A stretch of 64,000 nucleotides of DNA. It comes from CAWFGS01 sp963815535 (GTDB lineage: Bacteria; Pseudomonadota; Alphaproteobacteria; Sphingomonadales; Sphingomonadaceae). The DNA is taken from NCBI GenBank assembly GCA_963815535.1, contig CAWFGS010000001.1, forward strand, positions 744,001 through 808,000, in the 5' to 3' direction. This document shows, piece by piece, positions 17,601 through 26,655 of this stretch. Each line of letters starts with the position of its first letter. Within the stretch, counting starts at the first letter, position 1. The position numbers and the translations under genes were made by a program. The notes under the pieces are model-generated. The model had not been told where the DNA came from, searched no databases, and worked only from the letters and a program-made list of their open reading frames with translations.

Positions 17601-18512
17601 CTAACGACGGAACGCGCGGCGCTGTTCCAAACAGACATCGTCCGGCAGGCGAACGGAGAACCGGCCCGCAGTCATGGGGCTCGCGAAACGCGCATCGCGC
17701 AGCAGCACTCCGTCGCTTCCCGCCTCGATAAAGGGCGTTCGCGACCAGAACAGAAACGCGCGAACATCGGCATCCCGCCGCGCCACTTCGGTCAGATCGC
17801 ATCGATCGAACGGCACATCGCCCATCCGCCGATCGTTCATGCGATAAAGGCCGTTCGCGCCGGTTATGATGTCACGCCGCCAGGACGCGGCAGGCGGGGG
17901 ACTTGCGATTGTTTCACCGGTACGCGGGGTGGATTCGTTCCACATCGTGATGCCCGCATTCACCCCGATGTACACCAGCGCGATCGCCAGCGCCTGCCGC
18001 CCGGTTTTGCGCCAGGCCCCGCCGCGCTTTTCCTGCCGCAGCGACCACCATGTCGCGAACCCCATCAGGCCCCACAGCCACACGTCGATGATGAACAGCG
18101 TGTCGCCGTAGAACCACTGGCTGGAAAACGGTTCCAGCAGGCGGATGCCATAGACGTTCAGCCAGTCGAGCGCGGGATGGGTCAGACAGCCGAGCAGGCT
18201 CAACCCGTACAGCCAGCCGAAATGGACGGGCAACCTCCCTTGCGGCCGTTTGCCCCGCTTCGCCTGCCAGCGGTCGAAACCGTACAGCAGACCCGCCAGT
18301 ATCAGCGGCAGCAGCACCAGCGCGGGCGGGCCGTGCGTGATACCGCGGCGAAAGGCGAGATGTTCGAGCCCATCCAGCCAGAAGAAGCACGCCGCATCCA
18401 CATCGGGCAGGTTCGCGCCGATAATCAACGCAGGCATCGCCAGGCCGGTCTTGCGCTTCAAACCGGTCTGGCCGATCAGCGCACCGACGAGAGAGTGGGT
18501 TAAATTGTCCAT
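17601..18512 (-). CDS. Metal-dependent hydrolase-like membrane protein (YdjM/DUF457 family)
   Basis: 303-residue integral membrane protein. The beginning MDNLTHSLVGALIG with His6, the motif IIGANLPDVD and RGITHGPPAL provide the conserved His/Asp residues of the family, and CLTHPALDWLN adds further ones. About four to five membrane helices are visible between residues 25 and 190, followed by a soluble C-terminal part. Members are annotated as metal-dependent hydrolases or LexA-regulated membrane proteins, without a proven substrate. It directly precedes the photolyase gene (6 bases), suggesting one transcript. Confidence 0.82.
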   Translation of the reverse strand: MDNLTHSLVGALIGQTGLKRKTGLAMPALIIGANLPDVDAACFFWLDGLEHLAFRRGITHGPPALVLLPLILAGLLYGFDRWQAKRGKRPQGRLPVHFGWLYGLSLLGCLTHPALDWLNVYGIRLLEPFSSQWFYGDTLFIIDVWLWGLMGFATWWSLRQEKRGGAWRKTGRQALAIALVYIGVNAGITMWNESTPRTGETIASPPPAASWRRDIITGANGLYRMNDRRMGDVPFDRCDLTEVARRDADVRAFLFWSRTPFIEAGSDGVLLRDARFASPMTAGRFSVRLPDDVCLEQRRAFRR

Positions 18513-18533
18513 AGGCCCGCTACTTCAAACCCA

Positions 18534-19583
18534 TCAGTCCGTCGGATGCCCTTCGTCCTCCGCCACCGTCCAGGTCTGACCCTTGGCCAGCAGTTTCGCC
18601 AGATTGGCTTCCTTGCCCGCGCTGGCCGCTGTGCGTTCTGCGATGACTGCGCTTTCGAAGGTCGGGCGCGGATCGTCGTAAAGCACGCCCAGCGCCATCG
18701 GGAATTCGCCGAACGGCATTTCGATCAGCAGATGCGCGATGGTGCGGTTGGTCGCGTCGTGGATCAGCACGCCTGCCGCCGCGTGGTCGCCATCGGTCAC
18801 CGGGACGACCTTGAGCGACAGCGTTTCACGGTCGAGGGCGATCCCCTTGTCGAAGCCCGCTTTTTCGTCGCCGAACAGCATCGGTTTGCCGTGTTCCAGC
18901 CACAGCTGATTGTCGTCTGCACCCTTGGGCGCGGCGAATTCTTCGAACACGTCCTTGTTGTAGACGATGCAGTTCTGGAAAATCTCGATGAAGGCCGCGC
19001 CCTGATGGGCGTGGGCCGCTTTCAGCACGTCGGGCAGGTTCTTCGACACGTCGAACCCGCGCGCCACGAAGCGTGCGCCGGACCCCAGTGCGAAAGCGCA
19101 TGGATTGGCGGGGTGATCGACGCTGCCGATCGGGCTGGACGGGCTTTTCGTGCCCTCCCGACTGGTGGGCGACGCCTGTCCCTTGGTCAGACCGTAAATC
19201 TCGTTGTTGAACAGCATGATCTGCATGTTCACGTTGCGGCGCAGCACATGCATCATGTGGTTGCCGCCGATGCTGAGGCCGTCGCCGTCGCCCGTCACCA
19301 GCCAGATGTCGAGATCGGGATTGGCCAGCTTCACCCCCGTCGCCAGCGCCGGCGCGCGGCCGTGAATGGTGTGGAAGCCGTAGCTTTCCATGTAATAGGG
19401 GAAGCGGCTGGAACAGCCGATGCCGCTGATGAACACGGTGTTGGACGGGTCCGCACCGAGCTGCGGCAGCGTGCGCTGCACGGCTTTCAGGATCGCGTAA
19501 TCCCCGCAACCGGGGCACCAGCGAACCTCCTGATCGGTTTCCCAATCCTTCAGCGTGGTTTCGAATTTTACCGGAGCGTTCAT
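18534..19583 (-). CDS. korB: 2-oxoacid:ferredoxin oxidoreductase beta subunit (KorB-type)
   Basis: Thiamine-diphosphate-binding subunit of 2-oxoglutarate ferredoxin oxidoreductase. WCPGCGDYAILKA near residue 23 and the ThDP/Mg motif GDGDGLSIGGNH near 100 are diagnostic, with LFNNEIYGLTKGQ following. I chose MNAPVKFETT at 19583 (or the adjacent ATG at 19586) because a longer frame from 19619 would start inside a palindromic repeat. The length is about 350 aa. It lies downstream of korA in the same operon. Confidence 0.92.
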   Translation of the reverse strand: MNAPVKFETTLKDWETDQEVRWCPGCGDYAILKAVQRTLPQLGADPSNTVFISGIGCSSRFPYYMESYGFHTIHGRAPALATGVKLANPDLDIWLVTGDGDGLSIGGNHMMHVLRRNVNMQIMLFNNEIYGLTKGQASPTSREGTKSPSSPIGSVDHPANPCAFALGSGARFVARGFDVSKNLPDVLKAAHAHQGAAFIEIFQNCIVYNKDVFEEFAAPKGADDNQLWLEHGKPMLFGDEKAGFDKGIALDRETLSLKVVPVTDGDHAAAGVLIHDATNRTIAHLLIEMPFGEFPMALGVLYDDPRPTFESAVIAERTAASAGKEANLAKLLAKGQTWTVAEDEGHPTD

Positions 19584-19613
19584 CATATCACTTGTCATAG
19601 ACGCACACGAGTT

Positions 19614-19690
19614 CGTCATCCCAGCGAAGGCTGGGATCGCTCAAGGCAGGCGCCAAGCGTGAAACGATCCCAGCCTTCGCTGGGATGACG
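19614..19690. repeat. 26-bp perfect inverted repeat between korA and korB
   Basis: The 26 bases at 19614-19639 are the exact reverse complement of 19665-19690, with a 25-base loop. Each arm is itself palindromic (CCCAGC-GAAG-GCTGGG). The element sits inside the korA-korB operon, 31 bases before korB. Its text (CATCCCAGCGAAGGCTGGGAT) resembles a dispersed repeat I associate with sphingomonad genomes; copy number here was not counted. Confidence 0.85.
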
Positions 19691-19703
19691 ATTTTACCGA
19701 AAA

Positions 19704-21638
19704 TCACTGAACCGGGCTCGGCAATTGGTCGTCGTTCACCGCAACCTCCCCGCCTTCATTGTCGTCGATCCCATCGAAATACTTCGCGATCGCCGCTTCC
19801 AGTTCGGCGATCTGGAACGGCTGGCCGCTGGTTTTGGTCAGCGGGGTCGCGTCCACCAGATACTGATCGCGCAGCACGGTCTTGAACTGGCCGGTGTTCA
19901 TTTCGGGGACCAGCACATGGTCGAAGCCGCGCAGCAGATCGCCCAGATTGGCGGGCAGCGGCCAGATATGGCGGACGTGGATGTGGCTGACATCGAGACC
20001 GCGGCGGCGGGCATTGTCCACCGCGCGGCGGATCGGGCCGTAGGTGGAGCCCCAGCCGACGACGGCCAGCGTTCCCGTCGTGCCGCCCGATGCGACATCC
20101 TGATCCGGGACATCGACGCCCAGCACCTTGTTCACGCGCGCATCGGTCATCGCCTGATGGTTGTCGGGCGCATAGTCGATATGGCCCGTCCCCTCCTGCT
20201 TCTCGATCCCGCCGATCCGGTGCATCAGGCCGGGCGTGCCGGGCTTGATCCAGGGCCGCGCGCCCTTCGCATCGCGCGCATAGGGCAGCAATTCGCCATC
20301 GGTGGGCATGCCGTCCATGAAACTTGCCGGGAACGGCGCGAACCCTTCGGGGTCGGGCACTTTCCACGGTTCGGCAGCGTTCGCGATATAGCCATCGGTC
20401 AGCAGCATCACCGGCGTCATGTATTGGGTCGCGATCCGGCACGCCTCGATCGCGCATTCGAACGCATCGCCGGGGCTGCGTGCGGCGATGACCGGCATCG
20501 GCGCATCGCCGTTGCGGCCATAGACCGCCTGATAGAGATCGCTCTGTTCGGTCTTGGTCGGCAGGCCGGTGGACGGCCCGCCGCGCTGGCTGTTGACGAT
20601 GACCAGCGGCAGTTCGGTCATGATGGCGAGGCCCATCGCCTCCGTCTTGAGCGCGATGCCCGGACCGCTCGACGATGTGACGCCCAGCTGCCCGGCATAG
20701 GACGCGCCGATGCTGGCGCAGATCGCCGCAATCTCGTCTTCCGCCTGGAAACGTGGTGACGCCGAATTCCTTCAACCGCGCCAGATGGTGCAGGATCGCG
20801 GAGGCGGGCGTGATCGGATAGCCGCCGAAGAACATCGGCAGTTCCGCCAGCTGCGCGCCCGCGACCAGGCCCAGCGAGATCGCCTCCGCCCCGGTAATCG
20901 TGCGATACAGGCCCGGCTCGGCAGCGACGGCGGCATCGACATCTGTTTGATCGGGCCGCGCAGCTCCGCCGTTTCGCCATAAGCGTGGCCGGCGTTCAGC
21001 GCCGCGATGTTGGCATCCGCGATCTCGGGCTTGCCCTTGAACTTCGCGTTCAGCCAGTCTTCGATCGGGCCGCGCGGACGGTCGAACATCCACAGCGCCA
21101 GCCCCAGCGTCCACATGTTCTTGGACCGCAGCGCGTCCTTCTTGCCCAGGCCGAACGGTTCCACCGCCTGAATGGTCAGCGCGGAGATGTCGAAGGCCAG
21201 CACGTCCCATTTCGCCAGGCTGCCATCTTCCAGCGGGCTGACGTCGTATTTCGCCTTGTCGAGATTGCGCTTCGTGAACTCGCCGGTGTCGATGATGACG
21301 AGGCCGCTGGGTTTCAGCGCAGCGATGTTCACTTTCAGCGCGGCGGGGTTCATCGCCACCAGCACGTCGGGCGCGTCGCCGGCGGTGTTGATTTCGCGGC
21401 TGCCGAAATTGATCTGGAACGCGGACACGCCGAACAGCGTGCCTTGCGGCGCGCGGATTTCGGCGGGAAAATCGGGGAAGGTCGCGAGGTCGTTGCCGGC
21501 CAGCGCGGTGGACAGGGTGAACTGCCCGCCGGTCAGCTGCATCCCGTCGCCGCTGTCGCCGGCAAAGCGGACGACGACCGCATCGGGCGCGCTGTCGGCC
21601 GTAATGGTATCGGGAGTGGATGCGGCGTTGCTCGCCAT
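19704..21638 (-). CDS. korA: 2-oxoacid:acceptor oxidoreductase alpha subunit (gamma-alpha fusion, KorA-type, frameshifted)
   Basis: Partner of KorB. The N-terminal gamma domain (VVVRFAGDSGDGMQLTGGQF) is fused to the pyrimidine-binding alpha domain (FFGGYPITPASAILHHLA, QAEDEIAAICASIGASYAG, TSSSGPGIALKTEAMGLA) and ends with LVPEMNTGQFKTVLR. A missing base near 20945 and an extra base near 20755 displace the central piece. The spliced length is about 640 aa. The ATG at 21638 follows GAGGTAAC. Together KorAB interconverts 2-oxoglutarate and succinyl-CoA using ferredoxin, replacing or supplementing the NAD-linked dehydrogenase. Confidence 0.93.
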
Positions 21639-21798
21639 GAAGTTACCTCGATGCTGCGATGCGATGGTTCCGCCACCGCCGATATGTTCGTGCCACCTAT
21701 GGGCGCGCATTCCCACCCGCAATGAAGATTTTCTCCTAATCTTGCAAAAGCGCGCTAGTTTGGCAGGCCGAACGATTTACCAGAAAGAGAACCCGATC

Positions 21799-22785
21799 AT
21801 GGCCGATACGACCCACTATGTGCGCGACGATGTGCGCGCATTTCTGACCATGCTGCAACAGATGGACCGCAAGCCGCTGGAAGACGCGCCGGTCGATATC
21901 GGGCGCGAAGCCTATGTCGCGATGGGCCCGCTGGTGGAGGCGGATGCGCGCGAACTGGCAGTCATCCGCGATCTGACTTGCCCGGTGACCGGGGACGTGA
22001 CCGGGAACGTGACCGGGGACGGCGCGGAACGCCACATCAACATGCGCCTCTACGACGCGCGGGACGCGCGCGAGCCCGGCCCGGTCATCATGTTCTATCA
22101 CGGCGGCGGTTTCGTGATCGGCAATCTGGAATCGCACCATGCGCTGTGCACCGAAATCGCGGCGGAAATGGATTTGCCGGTGGTGTCGGTCGATTACCGG
22201 CTCGCACCCGAAGCGCCCTTCCCCGCCGCGCCCGACGATTGCGAAGCGGCGACACGGTGGGTCGCCGCCGGATCGCCGGAACTTGGCCGCACCGCGACCA
22301 GCATCATCACGATGGGCGACAGCGCGGGCGGCAATCTCGCCATCGTCGTCGCCAACCAGCTTGCGACCGTACCCGCCGACGTGCCGGTGGTGCTGCAGGT
22401 GCCGATCTATCCCGTTGCGGACGACACCAGCAAGGATCGCAGCTTCGCCGATTTTGCCGAAGGGTTCCTGCTGACCGCATCGACCATGACCTGGTTCGAT
22501 CAGCAATATTCCGCCGATCCCGCCGATCCGCGCAATTCGCCCATGCTGGCGGAAGTGACCGCGCCGCCGCCGACGGTGCTGTGCACGGCCGGCCTCGATC
22601 CGTTGCGCGATTCGGGCCGCCGCTATGCCGCGCATCTGATCCAGCAGGGCACGGACGTCACCTATCTGGAATTTGCAGGCACGCTTCACGGCTTCGTCAA
22701 TCTGCGTAAGGCCATGCCCAGCGCGAACAAGGATCTGCACGATCTGTTCGCCGCCATGCACGCCATGCTGGAGCGGCAGGGGTGA
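21799..22785 (+). CDS. Alpha/beta hydrolase, hormone-sensitive-lipase-type esterase
   Basis: 328-residue cytosolic esterase of the HSL (bacterial family IV) type. The oxyanion motif HGGGF is at 101-105, the nucleophile Ser175 in GDSAGG, the acid in TAGLDPLRD and the His in LHGF. An in-frame triplication of a 12-bp unit (residues 63-74) lies in the cap region. The ATG at 21799 is preceded by AGAAAGAGAACC. The gene is divergent from korA and overlaps the rppH start (GTGA). Confidence 0.9.
   Translation: MADTTHYVRDDVRAFLTMLQQMDRKPLEDAPVDIGREAYVAMGPLVEADARELAVIRDLTCPVTGDVTGNVTGDGAERHINMRLYDARDAREPGPVIMFYHGGGFVIGNLESHHALCTEIAAEMDLPVVSVDYRLAPEAPFPAAPDDCEAATRWVAAGSPELGRTATSIITMGDSAGGNLAIVVANQLATVPADVPVVLQVPIYPVADDTSKDRSFADFAEGFLLTASTMTWFDQQYSADPADPRNSPMLAEVTAPPPTVLCTAGLDPLRDSGRRYAAHLIQQGTDVTYLEFAGTLHGFVNLRKAMPSANKDLHDLFAAMHAMLERQG
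21985..22020 (+). repeat. Three tandem 12-bp units inside the esterase gene
   Basis: Three head-to-tail copies of GTGACCGGGGAC, the middle one with a single change. They encode a VTG(D/N) tetrad repeated within residues 63-74. The unit is a multiple of three, so copy changes keep the frame. Confidence 0.85.
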
Positions 22786-23312
22786 GCGACGCAATCGACG
22801 GCGCCTGACGGGGCCAGAGACGGGGCCAACCTGCCCTATCGCCCCTGCGTCGGCGTGATGCTGGTCAATGCGCGACGGCAAGGTGTTCGTCGGCCGCCGC
22901 ATCGATGCGGGCGAAACGAAAGCGGGCGGTCAGGTGTTCTGGCAAATGCCGCAGGGCGGCGTCGATCCGGGCGAGGAGCTGGAACCTGCGGCCTTGCGCG
23001 AACTGGCAGAAGAAACCGGCGTCACCGCGCGCCATACCACGATCGTCGGGCGAACCGGCGATCCCATCCGCTACGATCTGCCGGATCATCTGATCGGCAA
23101 ACTATGGAAGGGCAAATATCGCGGGCAGGAACAGATGTGGTTCCTGGCGCGCTTCACCGGGACGGACGATGCGATCGATCTGAACGCGCACGACCCGGCG
23201 GAGTTCTGCGAATGGAAATGGGTCGATCCCGAAACGCTGCCGGACATGATCGTGCCGTTCAAACGCGACGTCTACGCGGCGGTGTTGGCAGCAGTTTCGC
23301 GAACTGATCTGA
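22782..23312 (+). CDS. rppH: RNA pyrophosphohydrolase (Nudix, frameshifted)
   Basis: Removes pyrophosphate from 5'-triphosphate mRNA ends and so starts decay. The Nudix box GGVDPGEELEPAALRELAEETG is complete, preceded by YRPCVGVMLVN and QVFWQMPQ and followed by the family's WFLARFTG and FCEWKWVDPETLPDMIVPFKR. Extra bases near 22808, 22873 and 23294 interrupt the frame. With these removed the protein is about 175 aa, starts at a GTG overlapping the esterase stop, and ends FRELI, as expected. Confidence 0.9.
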
Positions 23313-23319
23313 GACGCGG

Positions 23320-23823
23320 TCAGTTCTGGCTGACCGACGCATCGGGCATGACCGCTTCCGCCGTCAGCACGCGGGGCTGCGGACCGGCGGCCAACGCTGC
23401 CGCCAGCGACTGCGTTTCGGGGCAAGTCGTGCCGCACAGCGACTGCAATTTGTCGAGCGACAGGCGCGCGCGTTCCACTGCGCCCTTTTCCAGCAACGCC
23501 GCCCCTTCGCCCGACAGCGCGGCGTAATTTTTCGGGTCGCGCTCCAGAGTTTCGCGGTAATAACGGATGGCCTTGCCCTGCAATCCCTCGCGCCGGGCGG
23601 CCTCCGCCAGACGCAGCAGGATGGGGGTGTAGGCGGGATCGACCGCCAGCGCCGCTTCGAACGCGTCGATCGCATTCTGCGGTTCGTCCGCCGTCAACGC
23701 CGCGTCCCCGTCGGCAATCAAGGCGGCAGCGCGCGGATCGGGTGTCAGCGGTGCAGCCTGCCCCACGCTGGCGGTGATGGCGAGGGCGAGCGACAAGGCG
23801 GCGGCGGCAGGGGCAAAGCGCAT
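23320..23823 (-). CDS. Secreted TPR-repeat protein
   Basis: 167-residue protein with an N-terminal signal peptide (MRFAPAAAALSLALAITASVGQA). Two to three tetratricopeptide units follow (about residues 32-65, 66-100 and 101-130; PQNAIDAFEAALAVDPAY and GKAIRYYRETLERDPKNYAALSG). The start at 23823 was preferred over an upstream in-frame ATG because it begins the signal sequence. It probably acts as a periplasmic protein-binding scaffold; the partner is unknown. It is convergent with rppH. Confidence 0.8.
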   Translation of the reverse strand: MRFAPAAAALSLALAITASVGQAAPLTPDPRAAALIADGDAALTADEPQNAIDAFEAALAVDPAYTPILLRLAEAARREGLQGKAIRYYRETLERDPKNYAALSGEGAALLEKGAVERARLSLDKLQSLCGTTCPETQSLAAALAAGPQPRVLTAEAVMPDASVSQN

Positions 23824-23902
23824 GAAAACTTCCTTGATCGAATGGCCCGTTCCGGCGGTTGAGGCCGGAGAGGTCGCGATGATGTTCGCCATGCTAGGCA
23901 AG

Positions 23903-25086
23903 CTAACACGCGGAACGCAGCTGCGCGATGAAAAATCCGTCCGTGCCGTCGTGGTGCGGTGTCAGGCGTACGCCGCCGCCATGCGCCCGCCCGGCGGCCA
24001 GATGCGGCGTATCGGCGCTCCAACCTCGATGGCGTCGCAGGAAGCCGTCGCACCTGATCGCGCCCTTCGCCGTCGAGCAGGGAGCAGGTGATATACCCGA
24101 TCCGCCCGCCCGGTTTTACCAGAGCGGCGGCAATGTCGAGCAGACGCGATTGCACTTGCGCGTATCGATCCAACGCATCGGGCGTCAGCCGCCAGCGCGC
24201 CTCGGGATTGCGACGCCATGTGCCCGTGCCCGAACAGGGCGCATCGACCAGCACGGCGTCCGCATGCCCCGCCAGTTCCGACAATTGCGCCAGCTCCTGC
24301 CCCGGATTGAGCAACAGATGTTCGATCATGCCGGCGCCTGCCCGCTCCGCGCGTGGGAGCAGTTTCTGCAACCGCCCGCGATCGGTGTCGGTCGCGATCA
24401 ACACGCCGCGATTGTCCATCGCCGCCGCCAGCGCCAGCGTCTTACCGCCCGCGCCCGCGCACAGATCGATCACGGTTTCGCCCGGCTGTACGGCAAGCGC
24501 GGTGCAGGCGATCTGGCTGCCCAGATCCTGCACTTCGATCATGGCCGTCGCGATAGGCGTCCCATTGTTCCACCTGCGTCCCGGCGGGCAGGCGCAGGGC
24601 GGACGGCAGCACGCATTCTTCCGCCACGATGGGCAGCGTCAGCGTTTGCGCGAGACGCTTTCAAACCGTTGACCCGAATGTCGAGCGGCGCGCGATCCAG
24701 CAGCGCATCGGCTTCGCGCCCGTCGATGCCGGACTTGGCAAGCGTGTCTGCAAGCCATTCCGGCGCAAGTCCGCCTGATGCGATGTCTTCGTCGTCCGCT
24801 ATCGGCGGCGCGCCATGCCCCTCGCCGGTGAAGGAAGCCGCCACCTCCGCATCGCGTTCCGCCAGCCGCAGCATCGCCGCGCGGCCGGTTGCCGGGACCG
24901 GTCCGCAGGCGCGGATCGCGCGATAGACAAGTTCGCGAACCGCACGCCGATCCTTGCTGCCGGCATAGCGGCGCGTGCGGAAATATTGGCCAATCAACCG
25001 GTCGGCAGGCGGGCCATTATTGCGCGCGGCATCGATGATCCGTCCAGACATTCGATGGCGGCCTGAACGCGGGCGGCGGGCGTCAA
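23903..25086 (-). CDS. rsmB: 16S rRNA m5C967 methyltransferase RsmB (frameshifted)
   Basis: Methylates C967 of 16S rRNA. An N-terminal NusB-like domain (PADRLIGQYFRTRRYAGSKDRRAVRELVY) precedes the Rossmann methyltransferase domain: GETVIDLCAGAGGKTLALAAAM, VLVDAPCSGTGTWRRNPE (catalytic PCSGTG Cys) and YITCSLL. Frame changes lie near 25045, 24660, 24555 and 24050. The C-terminus HHDGTDGFFIAQLRSA is recovered in a third frame up to a TAG at 23903. The start is probably TTG 25086 (TPAARVQAAIECLD). The repaired length is about 394 aa. Confidence 0.9.
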
Positions 25087-25094
25087 TTCATGCT

Positions 25095-26565
25095 CTAGCC
25101 GCGTCGGATAATTCGGGGCTTCGCGCGTTATCGCCACGTCGTGGACGTGGCTTTCCGCCAGCCCCGCGCCGGTAATCCGCACGAATTGCGCGCGTTCCTG
25201 CAGATCGGGAATGGTGGCCGATCCGGTGTAGCCCATCGCCGCCTTCACCCCGCCGACCAGCTGGTGCACGACATCGGACGCCGGCCCCTTATAGGGAACC
25301 TGCCCTTCGATCCCTTCGGGAACCAGCTTCATCGAATCCTTGATATCCTGCTGGAAATAGCGGTCCGCGCTGCCGCGCGCCATCGCGCCGACGCTGCCCA
25401 TTCCGCGATAGGATTTGTAGCTGCGGCCCTGATACAGGAACGTCTCGCCCGGCGCTTCTTCCGTTCCGGCCAGCAGCGATCCGATCATGACGCTGGATGC
25501 GCCCGCCGCCAGCGCTTTCGCCGCGTCGCCGCTGGTCCGCAAACCGCCATCGGCGATCACCGGCACGCCGGATTTCTTTGCTTCCGCCGCGCTTTCCATG
25601 ATTGCCGTCAGCTGCGGTACGCCGACGCCCGCGACGACGCGGGTGGTGCAGATGGACCCCGGCCCGATGCCGACCTTAATCGCGTCCGCGCCGGCGTCGA
25701 TCAGCGATCGCGTCGGCTTCCGCCGTGGCGACGTTGCCCGCGACGATCTCGACCGAATTGGACAGTGCCTTCGCCCGTTCCACCGCGCGCGCGACGTCGG
25801 TGTTGTGGCCGTGCGCGGTGTCGATGACGATCACGTCCACTTCCGCATCGATCAGCGCCTGCGTGCGTTCGAAGCCCTTGTCGCCCACCGTCGTCGCCGC
25901 CGCGACGCGCAGGCGGCCCGTATCGTCCTTGGTCGCCATCGGGTAATTGACCGCTTTTTCGATATCCTTGACCGTGATCAGCCCGATACAGCGGTAATCG
26001 TCGTCCACCACGATCAGCTTTTCGATCCGGCGTTGGTGCAGCAGGCGGCGCGCTTCTTCCTGCCCGACGCCCAGGCCGACGGTGGCGAGGTTCGCCGTCG
26101 TCATCAGTTCGCGCACGGGCTGGCCCGCCCGCTCTGCAAAACGCACATCGCGGTTGGTGACGATGCCGCACAGCTTGCCGTCCCGGTCGGTTACGGGAAT
26201 GCCGCTGATCCGGTGCTGCGCCATCAACGCCTGCGCGTCGCCCAGCGTCGCGTCGGGGCCGATGGTGATGGGGTTGACGACCATGCCGCTTTCGAACCGC
26301 TTGACGATCCGCACCGCGGCGCATTGCTGCGTCCACATCCATGATTCCGGTGCAGCACGCCGATGCCGCCCATCTGCGCCATGACGATGGCCATGTCGGC
26401 TTCCGTCACGGTGTCCATCGCGGCGGAAACGACCGGGATGTTCAGCCGGATGTCGCGCGTGAACTGGCTGCCGGTATCGGCCATCGACGGCACGATGTCG
26501 CTTTGTCCGGGGCGCAGCAGCACATCGTCGTAAGTAAGGCCGATGGGAATGTCGAAAGATGCCAC
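25095..26565 (-). CDS. guaB: IMP dehydrogenase (frameshifted)
   Basis: Rate-limiting step of GMP synthesis, IMP to XMP with NAD+. LTYDDVLLRPGQSD opens the protein, a tandem CBS pair follows (HRISGIPVTDRDGKLCGIVT; RRIEKLIVVDDDYRCIGLIT), and the barrel resumes with IDTAHGHNTDV, the catalytic loop GIGPGSICTTR (Cys) and GMGSVGAM. Frame changes occur near 26339, 26327 and 25712. The expected end is REAPNYPTR at a TAG (25095-25097), one base out of frame. The spliced length is about 488 aa. rsmB follows immediately downstream. Confidence 0.93.
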
Positions 26566-26655
26566 GGGATGATCGCCTGTTGGTTTTGAAACGCCGCGCC
26601 GTGGATGCCGGTGCGGAGTCGTGGCGGACCATGTAACCGCGCCGCTCGCCTGCCG

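Noticed and set aside
19584..19619. Longer KorB N-terminus starting at 19619
   Set aside because: That start lies inside the palindromic repeat and adds residues unlike the family.
22868..23527. Nudix protein with a long C-terminal extension
   Set aside because: The extension appears only because an extra base near 23294 hides the FRELI stop; the tail is antisense to the TPR gene.
24994..25094. Extended C-terminus of GuaB overlapping rsmB
   Set aside because: Family members end at NYPTR; a TAG one base out of frame gives that end, and the extra sequence is the RsmB N-terminus.
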